The notes under the pieces are model-generated. The model searched no databases. It was not told the origin of the DNA and worked only from the letters and a program-made list of their open reading frames with translations. The position numbers were made by a program, and so were the translations under genes. Shown piece by piece: positions 34,190 to 44,786 of a DNA stretch of 64,000 nucleotides; position 1 is the first letter of the stretch; every line of letters starts with the position of its first letter. This DNA comes from Erodium maritimum (taxonomy: Eukaryota > Streptophyta > Magnoliopsida > Geraniales > Geraniaceae). Location: positions 61,392,754-61,456,753 of the forward strand of contig OY997596.1 in assembly GCA_963921825.1 (NCBI GenBank), in the 5' to 3' direction.

Positions 34190-34950
34190 GACACTTTTAA
34201 ATTTTGGTTTTTTGTTCGTGATCAATGTGTTAAGGTAGGATTTTATATTTAACCCTAAATCAAGAGTAATTGTCGAATTAAAGAAGAATCATCGATCAGA
34301 TCGAGAATATATGGCGAGGAGAGAGGTCGGAGAGGACACATGATTGGAGAAAACATAACCAATTTACAAGGCACGTAAATGTTCTGTGACAAATTCATAA
34401 ATTTAAGGGTTATTTTCATCTCGCTACCTTAATTATGTGGGTTTTTTCATCTCACTATACTAACTATTTTTTGTGACACCTCACTACCTTAAAATGCTTT
34501 TTTTCACTTTCATACCCTAACTATTTTTTGTGGCACCTCACTACCTTAAAATGTATTTTTTGGGGCACCTCACTACCTTATAATGCATTTTTATGACTGA
34601 TGTTTAAAGAAATTTTGAAAACCAATGGCATGTTTTTGAAAATTTGATTGTTAGGATGGTAAATTGACGGCGGGTATGAAAATAAAAAAAAATACATTTT
34701 AGGGTAGTAAAGTAACACAAAAAATAGTTAAGATAGTGAGATGAAAAAAACCCACATAATTAAGATAATGAGACGAAAATAACCTTAAATTTAATTTTGG
34801 GTTGATGACCAATACTTTAGGGTAGAATTTTATATTTAACCCTGAATCCGAGAATAGCTGCCGAGTCAAATAAGAATCGCCGATGAGATCGAGAATATAC
34901 GGCGAGGAGAGAGGATATGAAGGACACGTGGCGGGAGGAGAAGGTGGGGT
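34190..34950. repeat. Direct duplication of ~150 bp enclosing a MITE
   Basis: Segments 34190-34355 and 34798-34940 align (TTTTATATTTAACCCT, then AGATCGAGAATATA-GGCGAG GAGAGAGG). The family B MITE at 34407-34785 sits between them. A short open frame at 34883-35161 has no known domain. Confidence 0.65.
34407..34785. mobile_element. Mutator-like MITE, family B, 9-bp TSD
   Basis: Ends GGGTTATTTTCATCTCGCTA and GACGAAAATAACCT, with a perfect 9-bp duplication TAAATTTAA (34398-34406 and 34786-34794). The left half contains an extra internal repeat of CACCTCACTACCTTA. Confidence 0.85.
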
Positions 34951-35920
34951 TGCATATGTGGAGGAATCTGCCGGCGGTGAGATTAGTAGTGGCAGTATCG
35001 TAAATTATGCCAGGATTTGTTTGGATTCTAAATTAGTAATGATTTGGTCACTGACAGCGAGCTTCCCGATGTCAGCGGAGTATTCTTTTTTGTCTTGTAA
35101 TTATGATACGCGTGTTTTTGTTTTTTTTTTATATTTAATTTTTGTGATTGAGATCGGGTAAATAAATAATGAGATGTTTTTTCCCCTTTTATGATTTGAA
35201 ATTGAAAACGTGATTGCATCTTTGTTTGTTTGAGGATCACATTTGGTTTTTAAATGGAAACAAATATAAATTGTTTGATTTTGTTAGATCGTTTATAGTC
35301 GATTAACCATTATAGGTAAAAGCGATAAGATTTTAATCATAGCTGGCATTATTCTTATTTTGGTGATGATTGATACCGTCTTAGATATTGACGTTGCATG
35401 TCACTGACAATAAACCGGTAAGATTTCTTATAAATTATAATTGTGTCGACGGAAAATATTGAAGTCGAGTGAGAAAAAAAAAAGAGAAAAGATTATGTGT
35501 AGCTCTCGATGTGTATACATGTAGTTGCAAAGAAATAAGATGAAGAGAAAGAAGAAAAGGAAGAGACATGACACAAACTGAATCTATCATGTAAAACCAT
35601 AAACACTATCGATTCGATTGTAGCTGACTGATAGTTACTGACAATTGGCTGAACAGTGTTCAGTATAGTTTTTTCGCTAGTGTCGCTTGAAGTTAATCGG
35701 TTTTGATGTACATGCCAGTTTACTTTACAGATGATGATTTATTTCACACATCCTAACTTACTACACGTCGACATTTGTTTAAATTTTAAATTTAAACTCC
35801 ATTTGTAATAAATTTCAGAGTTTGAGCTTCAAGAATACAAAGTTATTTAGACTCAAGATATAATCGAAACACGAGTCTACTATCGATAAACTCGAAATGT
35901 ACATTTAATTGGAATATATT
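34950..35920. other. Intergenic, nothing recognised
   Basis: AT-rich sequence without a supportable gene or repeat. Confidence 0.5.
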
Positions 35921-35923
35921 ACA

Positions 35924-36513
35924 TATAAAAATGTGAGTCTCACATCGAAGGTGTGTGAATAAATTGACCCATTGATATATATCTTGATGCCTCCACCCAT
36001 CAGTTCGAGCTTTTTGGTTGGATAGGGCTTTAACATGGTATCATAGATGGTTCGGCCTACGACCTGTTTGTCGCCTCCATCCTATGGTCTCCGTCCTATA
36101 TATGCAAATGTCCAGTCCTGCTATGACCCACGTGTAGATGTCCAGTCCTACACGTGAGGGGAAATGTTAAAATGTGAGTCTCACATCGAAAATGTGTGGA
36201 TAAATTGACTCATTGGTATACATCTTGATGCCTCCACCCATGAATTCGAGCCTTTGGGTTGGATAGGGCTTTAACATGGTATCATAGCTTGTTCAGAATA
36301 TGGCTTGTTTGTCGCCTTCACCCTGTGGTCTCCGGCTTATATGCAGATGTCCAGTCCTGCAATGGCCCACGTGTAGATGTCCAGTCCTACACGTGAGGAG
36401 GAGTGTTAAAATGTGAGTCTCACGTCAAAAGTGTGTGGATAAATTGACTCATTGATATACATCTTGACGTCTCCACCCATCCGTTCGAACTTTTGAGTTG
36501 GATTGGGCTTTAA
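35924..36513 (+). mobile_element. TRIM retrotransposon array: three LTRs, two interiors
   Basis: LTR copies lie at about 35924-36035, 36165-36276 (112 bp) and 36404-36513, with a period near 240 bp. Each has TGTGAGTCTCACATCGAA and TTGGATAGGGCTTTAACA. The first two are followed directly by TGGTATCATAG, an initiator-tRNA-Met-type primer site. Interiors of about 128 bp share GTAGATGTCCAGTCCTACAC and encode nothing. Confidence 0.8.
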
Positions 36514-36524
36514 TAAAAAATAAA

Positions 36525-36999
36525 GGGTTAAATATCGAAACTTACTCTTAAGTATTGGTCACGAATATTACACTACCCAACGTTTCAAAATGACAAATGC
36601 ACTACCTTAAGTATTGGTCAACAATTTTGTTAATAAAAATGGATGGAATATTCTATTCCGTTAATCATATGACCTCAAGTCCCATATAGTAAATGGTAAA
36701 ATGACGTTTTTTTTCCTTAGGTATTTGACCTCTATACATTTTATAAGGAACAATAACGAGGGTACAATGGTAACGTTCCTTATAAAATGTATAGAGGTCA
36801 AATAATTAAGGGAAAACGTCAATTTACCATCTATTATATGACACTTGATGTCATACGACTAACGAATGGAATATTCCGTCCATTTTTACTAACAAAATCG
36901 CATGACCGATACTTAAGGTAGTGCATTTATCACTTTGAAACGTTGGGTAGTAAAATGTTCATGACCAATACTTAAGAGTAAGTTTCAATATTTTGACCC
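36525..36999. mobile_element. Mutator-like MITE, family D, 9-bp TSD
   Basis: A 475-bp palindrome starting GGGTTAAATATCGAAACTTA and ending CAATATTTTGACCC. The flanks are AAAAATAAA on both sides (36516-36524, 37000-37008). It landed at the end of the TRIM array. Partial or whole relatives are at 39755, 43246 and 58345. Confidence 0.85.
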
Positions 37000-37009
37000 A
37001 AAAATAAAT

Positions 37010-37780
37010 AAATATTTACAACATGTATTATAGATCAATGGTGATAATCTAGACATGGTTGGCACATAGGAGTCTCCAAACATAAACTGGCTTGCATGTT
37101 GGAGAAGCCCCAAAGTCAAAGGTTCGTTTGTAAGGAACAACGTTGATGAATTGTCATTGAATCAAACGGTTGGGGTTGTTCAACTTCCAATAACTGATCG
37201 GTCACGATGACGTGCCCACCGTTGACAAATGTTCTTCGCCTTACTAAATCGAGCTGGCTACTACTATTGGATGATGGCTTTTATTTAATTGAAGACGCGT
37301 TGTTGCTACAACAGGCTGTTATTGGCTTATCATAACCCAATCCATAAGGCCCAAATTTGGAATATCTCAGGCCCATTTTATATTTGGGCTTCAAAGGGCT
37401 GATATGAAAGTTTAGGAGCCCAACCTCTCGACTCAATTTACACCACCCCATAATTATAGGCCCAGTACGTGTATATTTAAATTAAGTTTGATATTAATGA
37501 GGGTAATTAACATACAGGGGTCCCCGGACGATGCTTTGTCTCCCGCTATTATCATTATTGTCGAGGTCCTTCAAGATCTCCGATATCCCGTTCCTTCTCA
37601 TCGCCTTCTTCACTTGCCCTCGAGGCATCCAAATACCGTCTGTGACGGTTCTAATATTAACAGGATCAATGAACCATTGTTTGTGAATACTGACCTGATG
37701 GTCGGGGAGCCTGTTCCCCGATGCATGATTATGTAATCGTTTTAAGTAATAAGAATTGCACATTTCGCTAAAAAAACATA
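37010..37780. other. Intergenic, no supported gene
   Basis: An open frame of 89 codons on the minus strand (37763-37494) has mixed composition but no recognised domain or splice context. I do not call it a gene. Confidence 0.4.
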
Positions 37781-37783
37781 TAT

Positions 37784-38091
37784 GGTTAATTCCTTTTAGT
37801 ACCCATTTTCAATTGATAACACTCTTTTAGTACCCCTGATATACTGGTAACGTTCTGGACAAAATTTTGGTCAAATTTACGCCATTTTGATGGTATGTGA
37901 TCAATTCATAAGAGGTATTAAATGTTTTGTTATCAATATATAAGGGATATTAAATGATCTGTGACCAATTCATGAAGAGAATTAAATGGAAGTTTTCAAA
38001 ACGGATGGACTGTTATTGAACGTTACAAAACATAAAGATATAAAATGCATGTTACCAATATAAAAAAAAGGTGCAAAGGGTAATTAACCCT
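37784..38091. mobile_element. Mutator-like MITE, family G, 9-bp TSD
   Basis: Ends GGTTAATTCCTTTTAGTACC and GGGTAATTAACCCT; perfect flanking AACATATAT (37775-37783, 38092-38100). The family partner is at 61592. Confidence 0.85.
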
Positions 38092-38100
38092 AACATATAT

Positions 38101-39056
38101 TGTCGCACAAAGGATAATAAATATATGTTTATTATAAATGGCGATGTCTGAGATTTGACACCACAAGTTGGATCAACCTGATTGTCAACTATTATGAATA
38201 AAGTCATGTAGACACGAGTATGTTATGCATAGAAATAAACCTGTAAATCTCGTTGAATGGTCGTTTAATTTTTAAAGTTATAGGTTTGCAACATAATGAA
38301 AGATATTCCATGATAATAATGCAAATTTGTAACTTTATGAGCTCTACATCATGATGTACATAATAATCTAAAAATGTCACATTCACTTGTTCATTCTCAT
38401 CATTTTCCAAAAAAACAATCAACAAAATAAATACGATTATAGTGATCTTAGAGAGTCATTCGTAATTCTAAATATGATTATCAACAAAATAAATAGGACT
38501 ATTTTTGCATATTAACCCGAAATAAGGAGACTACATAACATCAATTATAATTTTTTTTTGTAATATTAAAACTGAAAATAAAGTTGTTTTCATAATGGAG
38601 AAAACTAACTAATATGAAACAGAAATGAATTAAAAATATACAAAAAATGAAAAATTTAAAGAAAATTGAAGAAAAAATAATTACAAAATTAAAGTGACCT
38701 CCACACTTTATTTTGATAGAACAAATGCACATTTTTTATTTATTTTTAAAATATGATGAAATAAATTAATACCATTACTCCCTTGAGAACTTGGATTTGA
38801 CAACCCAAGGCATGGTTTTGTGCAAAGTTGTTAAATCATTGAGATTTGTCAAGACAAGAGGATAGTAATATACTTGAATTAAGGTGACTTTATCTAAGTG
38901 CACACCCTTTTAGTACCCAAAACAAGGAGGGGTTATATTTAATCAACTAAAACCTAGGAGTGCTTTCTATGCTTTATTCCCCCACCAATAAATGTCCTTC
39001 CATTTTAGTGGTGTGTTTGGTGTGTTGTCCTTGTCCTCAAGGATAATTGAAGAGCA
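38101..39056. other. AT-rich intergenic stretch
   Basis: Very AT-rich, with A/T runs around 38540-38760. No gene or repeat identified. Confidence 0.5.
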
Positions 39057-39059
39057 TTA

Positions 39060-39747
39060 GGGCTATTTTATGCCAACCTAATTCTTACTTTTTAGCACCA
39101 CCAAACTCCACAATATATACTACTTAATCACAACCCTAAAGTTTCTATTGATGCCCTTTTGGTATTGCCAAGACTTGGGGCTGTTTTTGTGAAACTTGGG
39201 TTGGGGTGGGAGTCACAAATTTGGATCAGCGTAATGACCAAATTACCCTTGTGGTCACGAAATACCTTTCCGTTGGTCACAAGTCGAATAATATCATACT
39301 GGTTTTTTGTTGAGATTCAATCTACATGGAAACTGAAATTGATGAATACTAGTTTGAAATAATTGTCAAGTAGTGACATAACTCACGAACATTAATAAGT
39401 TTTCTTTAAAGAAAAATATATCGATAATAACCCAAAATTTTCGAAACAAAAATAAAGGGCTATTTTATGCCAACCTAATACTTACTTTTTTTAGCCCCAC
39501 CAAACACCATAATACTTCTAATCACAATCCTAAAGTTTCTATTGCTGCCCTTTTGGTATTGCCAAGTCTTGGGTTGTTTTTGTGAAACTTGGGTTGTGTT
39601 GGGAGTCACAAATTAAATCACCATAATGACCAAATTACCCTTGTGGTTATGGAATATCTTTCATATGGTCATATGTTGAATAATATCAAACTGGTTTTTT
39701 TTTTGCTGAGATTCAATCTACGTGGAAATTGAAATTGATGAATACTA
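39060..39747. repeat. ~295-bp direct duplication
   Basis: 39060-39353 and 39457-39747 align closely: GGGCTATTTTATGCCAACCT, then CCCTTTTGGTATTGCCAAG, and TGATGAATACTA at the end. The period is about 397 bp. It lies upstream of the CIF gene. No coding content recognised. Confidence 0.85.
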
Positions 39748-39759
39748 CTTTAAAATAGG

Positions 39760-39995
39760 GTCAAATATTGAAAATTACTCTTAAATATTGGTCACGAATA
39801 TTACACTACCCAACGTTTCAAAATGAAAAATGCACTACCTTAAGTATTGGGTACGCGGTTTTGTTAGTAAAAATAGACAAAATATTCCATTCCGTTAGTC
39901 ATATGACCTCAAATGTGTAAAATGACATTTTAACTTAATTATCTGACCTCTATACATTTTACAAGGAACATTACAATTGTATCCCCCATAAAATG
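39760..39995. mobile_element. Truncated family D MITE
   Basis: Only the left arm remains (GGGTCAAATATTGAAAATTA, ATTACACTACCCAACGTTTC). The right arm is lost after TTTTACAAGGAACATTAC. Confidence 0.65.
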
Positions 39996-40440
39996 AACTA
40001 AAAACTTGTAAAACCCTAGAACTCACTAAAACCAAAGGTTCCGGTACGCCGGTGACCAACACCACTAAACGGCAGTCACAAGAGTTGCTTTCTCCTGTAA
40101 TATAAGGGGTATTTTGGTAATTTACCATAAATGACAAAATGTAATTAAAAAATCAAAGAAATACTAATTACTATGCCAACCACTAACTAAATAGGTAGAC
40201 TTATTTAGCTCCCCAACAAGAGAAAAGTGGCCTACTTTCACCTTTCCAACTTTGATTTTTTTTTAAACTTATCTCCAAGACCACATTGTCCCTCTAATTA
40301 TTAGCAAATTCAAATGTTTCCTTTTTAATATATAATCAACAAAAGGGAAGCAACAACAACAAAACACCATCATGCAACACAAATCCATTCTCTGTTGAGC
40401 ATTGAGAGAATAATTAAGATCATAGAAACAAAAACACAAT

Positions 40441-42626
40441 ATGGGTCTCAAGGTCAAGACTGGTCTCATCCTCTTCCTCTTCATCTCAGCTTCACTTGTG
40501 TCATCTTCATCTGCAGGTGGGTCTATATATATATGTATTTATATATATTTATAATATTGTTTTAGTGTCTTTTTCTGCAGAACCTTATGCTGATCAAGAT
40601 ATGAATAATAGAAGCTATATCTGCAAAATAAAAGTGTGATTATATATTTTATACATGTATTGGTTATATCAGTTAAGTTGGTTGATATATGTAATGATTC
40701 ATTTTTTTTCTAAATTATTTAGGGTTTACCATGCATTTCTTTGAGGACGAGGCAATATTTAGTTATCTTGTTATTTTTACTGATTCGGGTTTTATTTATT
40801 TTTTTATAATCAATCCTTCTAAAAACAAAGAAAAACTGATCGTATCGATTCAACTGTCTGGATGAATTTTATGAATTTTGGGATTACACTATGAAGATGG
40901 GTCTATATATATTTATATATAATTATAATATTGTTTTAGTGTCTTTTTCTGCAAAACCTTATGCTGATATCAACATATATGAATAATAGAAGCTATATCT
41001 GCAAAAAAGAAAAATATTTTATACATGTATTGGTTATATCAGTCAAGTTGGTTGATATATGTAATGATTCCTTTTTTTTTTCTAAATTATTTAGGGTTTA
41101 CCATGAATTTCTTTGAGGACGAGGCAATATTTATTTTCTTGTGTAATGTTTCGTGATTTAGACTTTATTTTAGTTTTTATAATCCCTCTGAAAACCGGGG
41201 ATCATTGATCGTGTTGATTCAACTGTCCAGATGAATTTTATGAATTTTTCGATTACACTATAAAGATGGTTTTGTCCAAATACTGAAATAGGTCGCTACA
41301 TATATTATTTTGATTTTGTTAATTTTTCCATATTCATATGGCTTTTTGTACAGGTAGAGCAACGAAATCGGTGAGTGAGTTGGCCAAGCAAGTTGGTGCA
41401 ACCAATAACGAGGTATGGAAGTTACATATATACATGTTCATGCACAAAATCGAAATCCATAAACTTACAATTTCTTGAAATGGCCCGAGTTAATCGAGTT
41501 GTGAGAAAAATAACGTTATAAAGACTTGACATGATCCTAGTGTTTTCGGTTACGAGCTTATGTAAACAAAATGTTAGTTGAGTATTAGGTGCATGATAGT
41601 TTTGAGTACTAAAGTGAGATAATTTTTTTATATAAAAAAGTATCATGAAAAATTCCATTTTTAAGTTATAGTCCATGTTCTTTACAAACTCGGAAACAAG
41701 TGCTATGAACTTGTCATTTTATTGCACTTCGTGTAAATCTGTTTAAAATAATAAAGATTAATACACCCTTTGCAAAACATAGTGAGTCACAAACAAAAGA
41801 TCCAAAATTCTCGTTTCTTAATTCCATCCTTTTTGCACGTCCAAAGTAGAAAAACATAATATAAGAGAGAATTTTTGAAGGGTAGATTCGTCATTTTGAG
41901 ACAGATTTACACAAAATGCAACATAAAAGTAAATTAATGACATTTCGTTTGCAATTATTAAAAAGAGAGACTACAACTAGTAAAAAATAAAAGGTAAACT
42001 ACAAATGCATACCGTGAAGTTGACATATTGTTTAACTGATGATTACCCTGAAGTTCAAAAACTACTGATGCATACCCTGAAGTTACAACTTGTAACTAGA
42101 AACCCCTCCGTCAGCTAAAATGATGAAAATACCCTCAACTACACTTCAATAATTATTTTAAAAAAATTATTTAAAAATCATTTTTGTTATATATATATAT
42201 ATTTACTTATTAAATGACTTCATTTTTATTTAAAAAATCACTTCATTTTTTTAAAAATATTTTAAAAAATCACCGAGGGTATTTTCATCATTTTAGCTGA
42301 CGGAATGGGTTTTTAGTTACAAAGTGTAACTTCATGGGTATGCATCAGTAGTTTTTGAACTTAAGAATAATCATCGATTAAACGTGTCAACTTCAGGGTA
42401 TGCATTTGTAGTTTACCCAAAAAATAAATACTCATATCACATTTTCGCAACTATCCTCATCCTAGTCGAACATAATTTTTTACCATCTGATCGATAGGAA
42501 CCGTCGTACCGAAAAGAAGATGAGAGCATCCATGAAAGGCTGCTTAGAGCTAACACAAGGGACTATGGGAGATATAATCCAGCACCAGCCCTAGTTAGGC
42601 CTCCTTTCAAGCTCATACCAAACTGA
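40441..42626 (+). CDS. CIF: CIF (Casparian strip integrity factor) peptide precursor
   Basis: Precursor of a secreted, tyrosine-sulphated peptide hormone. In Arabidopsis CIF1/CIF2 bind the receptor GSO1/SGN3 and control sealing of the Casparian strip in root endodermis. Three exons (40441-40516, 41354-41412, 42498-42626) encode 87 aa. Residues 1-25 (MGLKVKTGLILFLFISASLV and SSSSA) form a signal peptide. A variable middle follows. The last 21 residues start with DYG and end VRPPFKLIPN, the hallmark of mature CIF; Tyr68 after Asp67 is the sulphation site, and the two prolines of PPF are conserved. The stop follows directly after the peptide, as in known CIFs. Small size and long introns make this gene easy to miss. 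Intron 1 is duplicated in tandem, and intron 2 holds a family F MITE. Confidence 0.9.
40517..41269. repeat. Tandem duplication of ~380 bp in CIF intron 1
   Basis: Copies start at 40517 and about 40895. They share GGGTCTATATATAT, ATATTGTTTTAGTGTCTTTT, GAATAATAGAAGCTATATCT and TTATTTAGGGTTTACCATG. The first copy begins at the splice donor of CIF exon 1. Confidence 0.85.
41640..41992. mobile_element. Degenerate family C MITE in CIF intron 2
   Basis: GTATCATGAAAAATTCCATT at one side and GAGAGACTACAACTAGTAAA at the other. It is worn. Confidence 0.4.
41994..42416. mobile_element. Palindromic MITE, family F, in CIF intron 2
   Basis: GGTAAACTACAAATGCATAC at the left and ATGCATTTGTAGTTTACCC at the right are inverted. 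Flanking AAAAATAAA fits a 9-bp duplication, though the A-rich context makes this ambiguous. Confidence 0.7.
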
Positions 42627-42639
42627 TCATTAAAATGGT

Positions 42640-43245
42640 GTATTAAGGTTGTCTTGTTGGGAGCATCTATGTCGTCCAAATACTATGTATAATCTAAATA
42701 AGGAAGGTGGAGTTACTAAATATAGTAGTACTTTTGTAGTATGTTCTATATATGTGTTGGTACTAGTTTGAGCAGTGTATTTCATGTCAAATGCATACAT
42801 ACATATATACTAAGTTTTTTATGTCTTAATTATGTATCTTATCTTTGATTAATCTCGTGTTTATTTCGGATGGATATCCTATCGAGAGAGTTATTGAAAC
42901 AAGACACATCAGAATAATGAAAATGGGAAGGATATAGTTTTAGTATGGGGAAAAAGTCTTTTTTTGAGGATAATTTTCTTGCTTCGTTCTACTGTCATGT
43001 ATAACATTTGCTTAATAAACTTTAGCTTATCAGAATAATGAAAATCAGAAGAATATAGATAGAGAAAAGTATGGTTGGACACTGTTGGTTAACCAATACC
43101 GATTACTGACATATTTTCCCATTATTAATCGGGACCTCCGATGACCAGTGGTTGAAATTTTGTTACTCAATATTTGATATTTTTCAAATTAAAATACCTC
43201 TTTAATTTCTTTTTCTTTTCTTAGTCGTACCCATCTCAAACTTTT
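42640..43245. other. CIF 3' region and spacer
   Basis: CIF 3' UTR followed by AT-rich spacer. No other feature recognised. Confidence 0.45.
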
Positions 43246-43691
43246 GAGTTAAATATCGAAACTTATTCATAAGTATTGGTCACGAACACTATATTATCCA
43301 ACGTTTCAAAATGACAAATGCACTGTCTTAAGTATTGATCAAGCGATTTTGTTAGTAAAAATGGACGGAAGATTTCATTTCGTTAATCATATGACCTCAA
43401 ATATCATTGAATAGATGGTAAAACGACGTTTTTCCTTAATTATCTGACCTCTATACATTTTATAAGGAACATTACTATTGTACCATCGTTATTATTCCTT
43501 ATAAAATGTATGAAAGTCAAATATTTAAGGAAAAAAAACCATTTTACCATCCATTATATGACACTTGAGGTCATATAACTAACGAAATGGAATATTCTGT
43601 CTATTTTTACTAAAAAAATCGCGTGATCAATACTTAAAGATAATGCAATTGTCATTTTGAAACGTTAAGAATAAGTTTCGATACTCAACCC
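43246..43691. mobile_element. Family D MITE, probable 9-bp TSD
   Basis: A 446-bp inverted repeat starting GAGTTAAATATCGAAACTTA and ending GATACTCAACCC. The flanks AAACTTTT and AAATTTTT agree at 7 of 8 positions. Confidence 0.75.
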
Positions 43692-43911
43692 AAATTTTTA
43701 CAGGGTACTCCTTACTAAAAAAGCAAGTTGCGTCACTACCAGTGTCCAACATTACGCAATCGGAATGAACTCCAAACTCGAACGATAGTATCGGAAGTTG
43801 ATCCGAGCAAAACACCGTCGGTGTCGGTTTTTTAGCCGGCGACACCGCAACTCGACCAAACCAGATGTAACACAGCGAATTCGAGTCATATTCTCAATCT
43901 CTTAATCGCTA

Positions 43912-44256
43912 GAGCATGTACAATGGAAATGCTCATATGTAAGGCTCACATGTTGACGGGACAATATAATCGGACTCGGGACTCAAAATAGTGGGTGTTT
44001 TACAATGGGGTTTGGATGTGAGGCTTGTATTGTGAGTGGACCAATCATACTTAGTTAAATCTGATTTTTCGTATTAAAAAAAAGGACGCGTGGCACACGG
44101 CCATTGGCTGGCCGAAGGACAAGGGACGCGAAACTCGGTCCGACCCGTGGTTGCAGGACGCGTAAAAACCGTCCCACAACGGAACGACCTGCGTCCTGCG
44201 ATCCGTAAAAATACGAGCCGAGCATACGAGCCGACCCACCGTACATACTCTTGCTC
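43912..44256. mobile_element. MITE of family L abutting the dehydrin promoter
   Basis: The left end GAGCATGTACAATGG and the right end CCGTACATACTCTTGCTC are degenerate inverted repeats. The inside has GC-rich GGGACGCG/CGTCCC text and ATTGTGAGTGGACCAATCAT, which is an inverted copy of sequence at 53255-53320. The right end carries GCCGAC (44230-44235). Confidence 0.55.
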
Positions 44257-44350
44257 ATATCCCACTTTCAGACAAAGATCCTCTACCACCTAGTGACAAA
44301 CAAGACAAGTGTCACACCGTATCACACGTGGCACCACATACAGACACGTG
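44230..44350 (+). promoter_or_regulatory. DRE and two ABRE motifs of the dehydrin-like gene
   Basis: GCCGAC at 44230-44235 fits the DRE/CRT core (RCCGAC) bound by DREB/CBF factors. CACGTGGC at 44325-44332 and CACGTG at 44345-44350 fit ABA-response elements. The spacing of about 90-210 bases before the start codon suits a drought- or cold-induced dehydrin promoter. Confidence 0.6.
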
Positions 44351-44438
44351 TCCTGATCAGGGCCCAATCAACCATCCTATATCAACACCGGGCCCAAAAC
44401 TCAGTCCCCATACCCAAAACTGGGCCTACAGTAACAAA

Positions 44439-44786
44439 ATGGCGGCGGCGTTACGAGACGAGCACGGTTGTCCGATCGTCCTGACGGACGAGCACGGCGG
44501 TCCGGTCCAACTCTCCGACGAGTTCGGCAACCCGAAGCACCTCCTCGGCGTGGCCACCGCCGGTCCGCCCACTCTCGCGTCCTTGCTACGCGCCGACGCC
44601 GCGCTCGATTCCGATCCAGCCGTCGCCGCCGCCGTCGCGGGCGGCGGCGGAGGTATTGACGGTGGTGGCGCCGGTGGGGAAGGAGATGAAGCGAAAGACG
44701 ATAAGGGACACAGGCACGTGCACGAACACGTGAGCTTTGTGGAGAAGATCAAACGGAAATTCCCTGGTGGTGGACACCATGTTTAA
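44439..44786 (+). CDS. Dehydrin-like (Y-segment plus K-segment) protein
   Basis: Predicted stress-protective hydrophilic protein of 115 aa with no intron. The N-terminus has three Y-segment-like units in a row: DEHGCP, DEHGGP, DEFGNP (consensus DEYGNP). The middle is Ala/Gly-rich with a run of glycines. The C-terminus has a His-rich stretch (GHRHVHEHV) and one K-segment-like helix, FVEKIKRKFPGGG. There is no serine tract, so the layout is Y-K type. I start at 44439 because the frame upstream (from 44328) is unlike dehydrins and holds ABRE promoter motifs. GC content is much higher than the surroundings. K- and Y-segments deviate from consensus, so the family call is good but not certain. Confidence 0.75.
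   Translation: MAAALRDEHGCPIVLTDEHGGPVQLSDEFGNPKHLLGVATAGPPTLASLLRADAALDSDPAVAAAVAGGGGGIDGGGAGGEGDEAKDDKGHRHVHEHVSFVEKIKRKFPGGGHHV

Noticed and set aside
37494-37763. 89-codon minus-strand open frame
   Set aside because: No recognised domain, no intron or promoter support, and a similar overlapping frame on the plus strand.
44051-44293. Several overlapping open frames on both strands
   Set aside because: They come from the GC-rich MITE of family L; no domain and no agreement on frame.
44328-44438. Upstream start (MAPHTDTCPDQ...) for the dehydrin-like protein
   Set aside because: The added residues are unlike dehydrins and overlap ABRE promoter motifs. The ATG at 44439 gives a protein starting next to the first Y-like unit.
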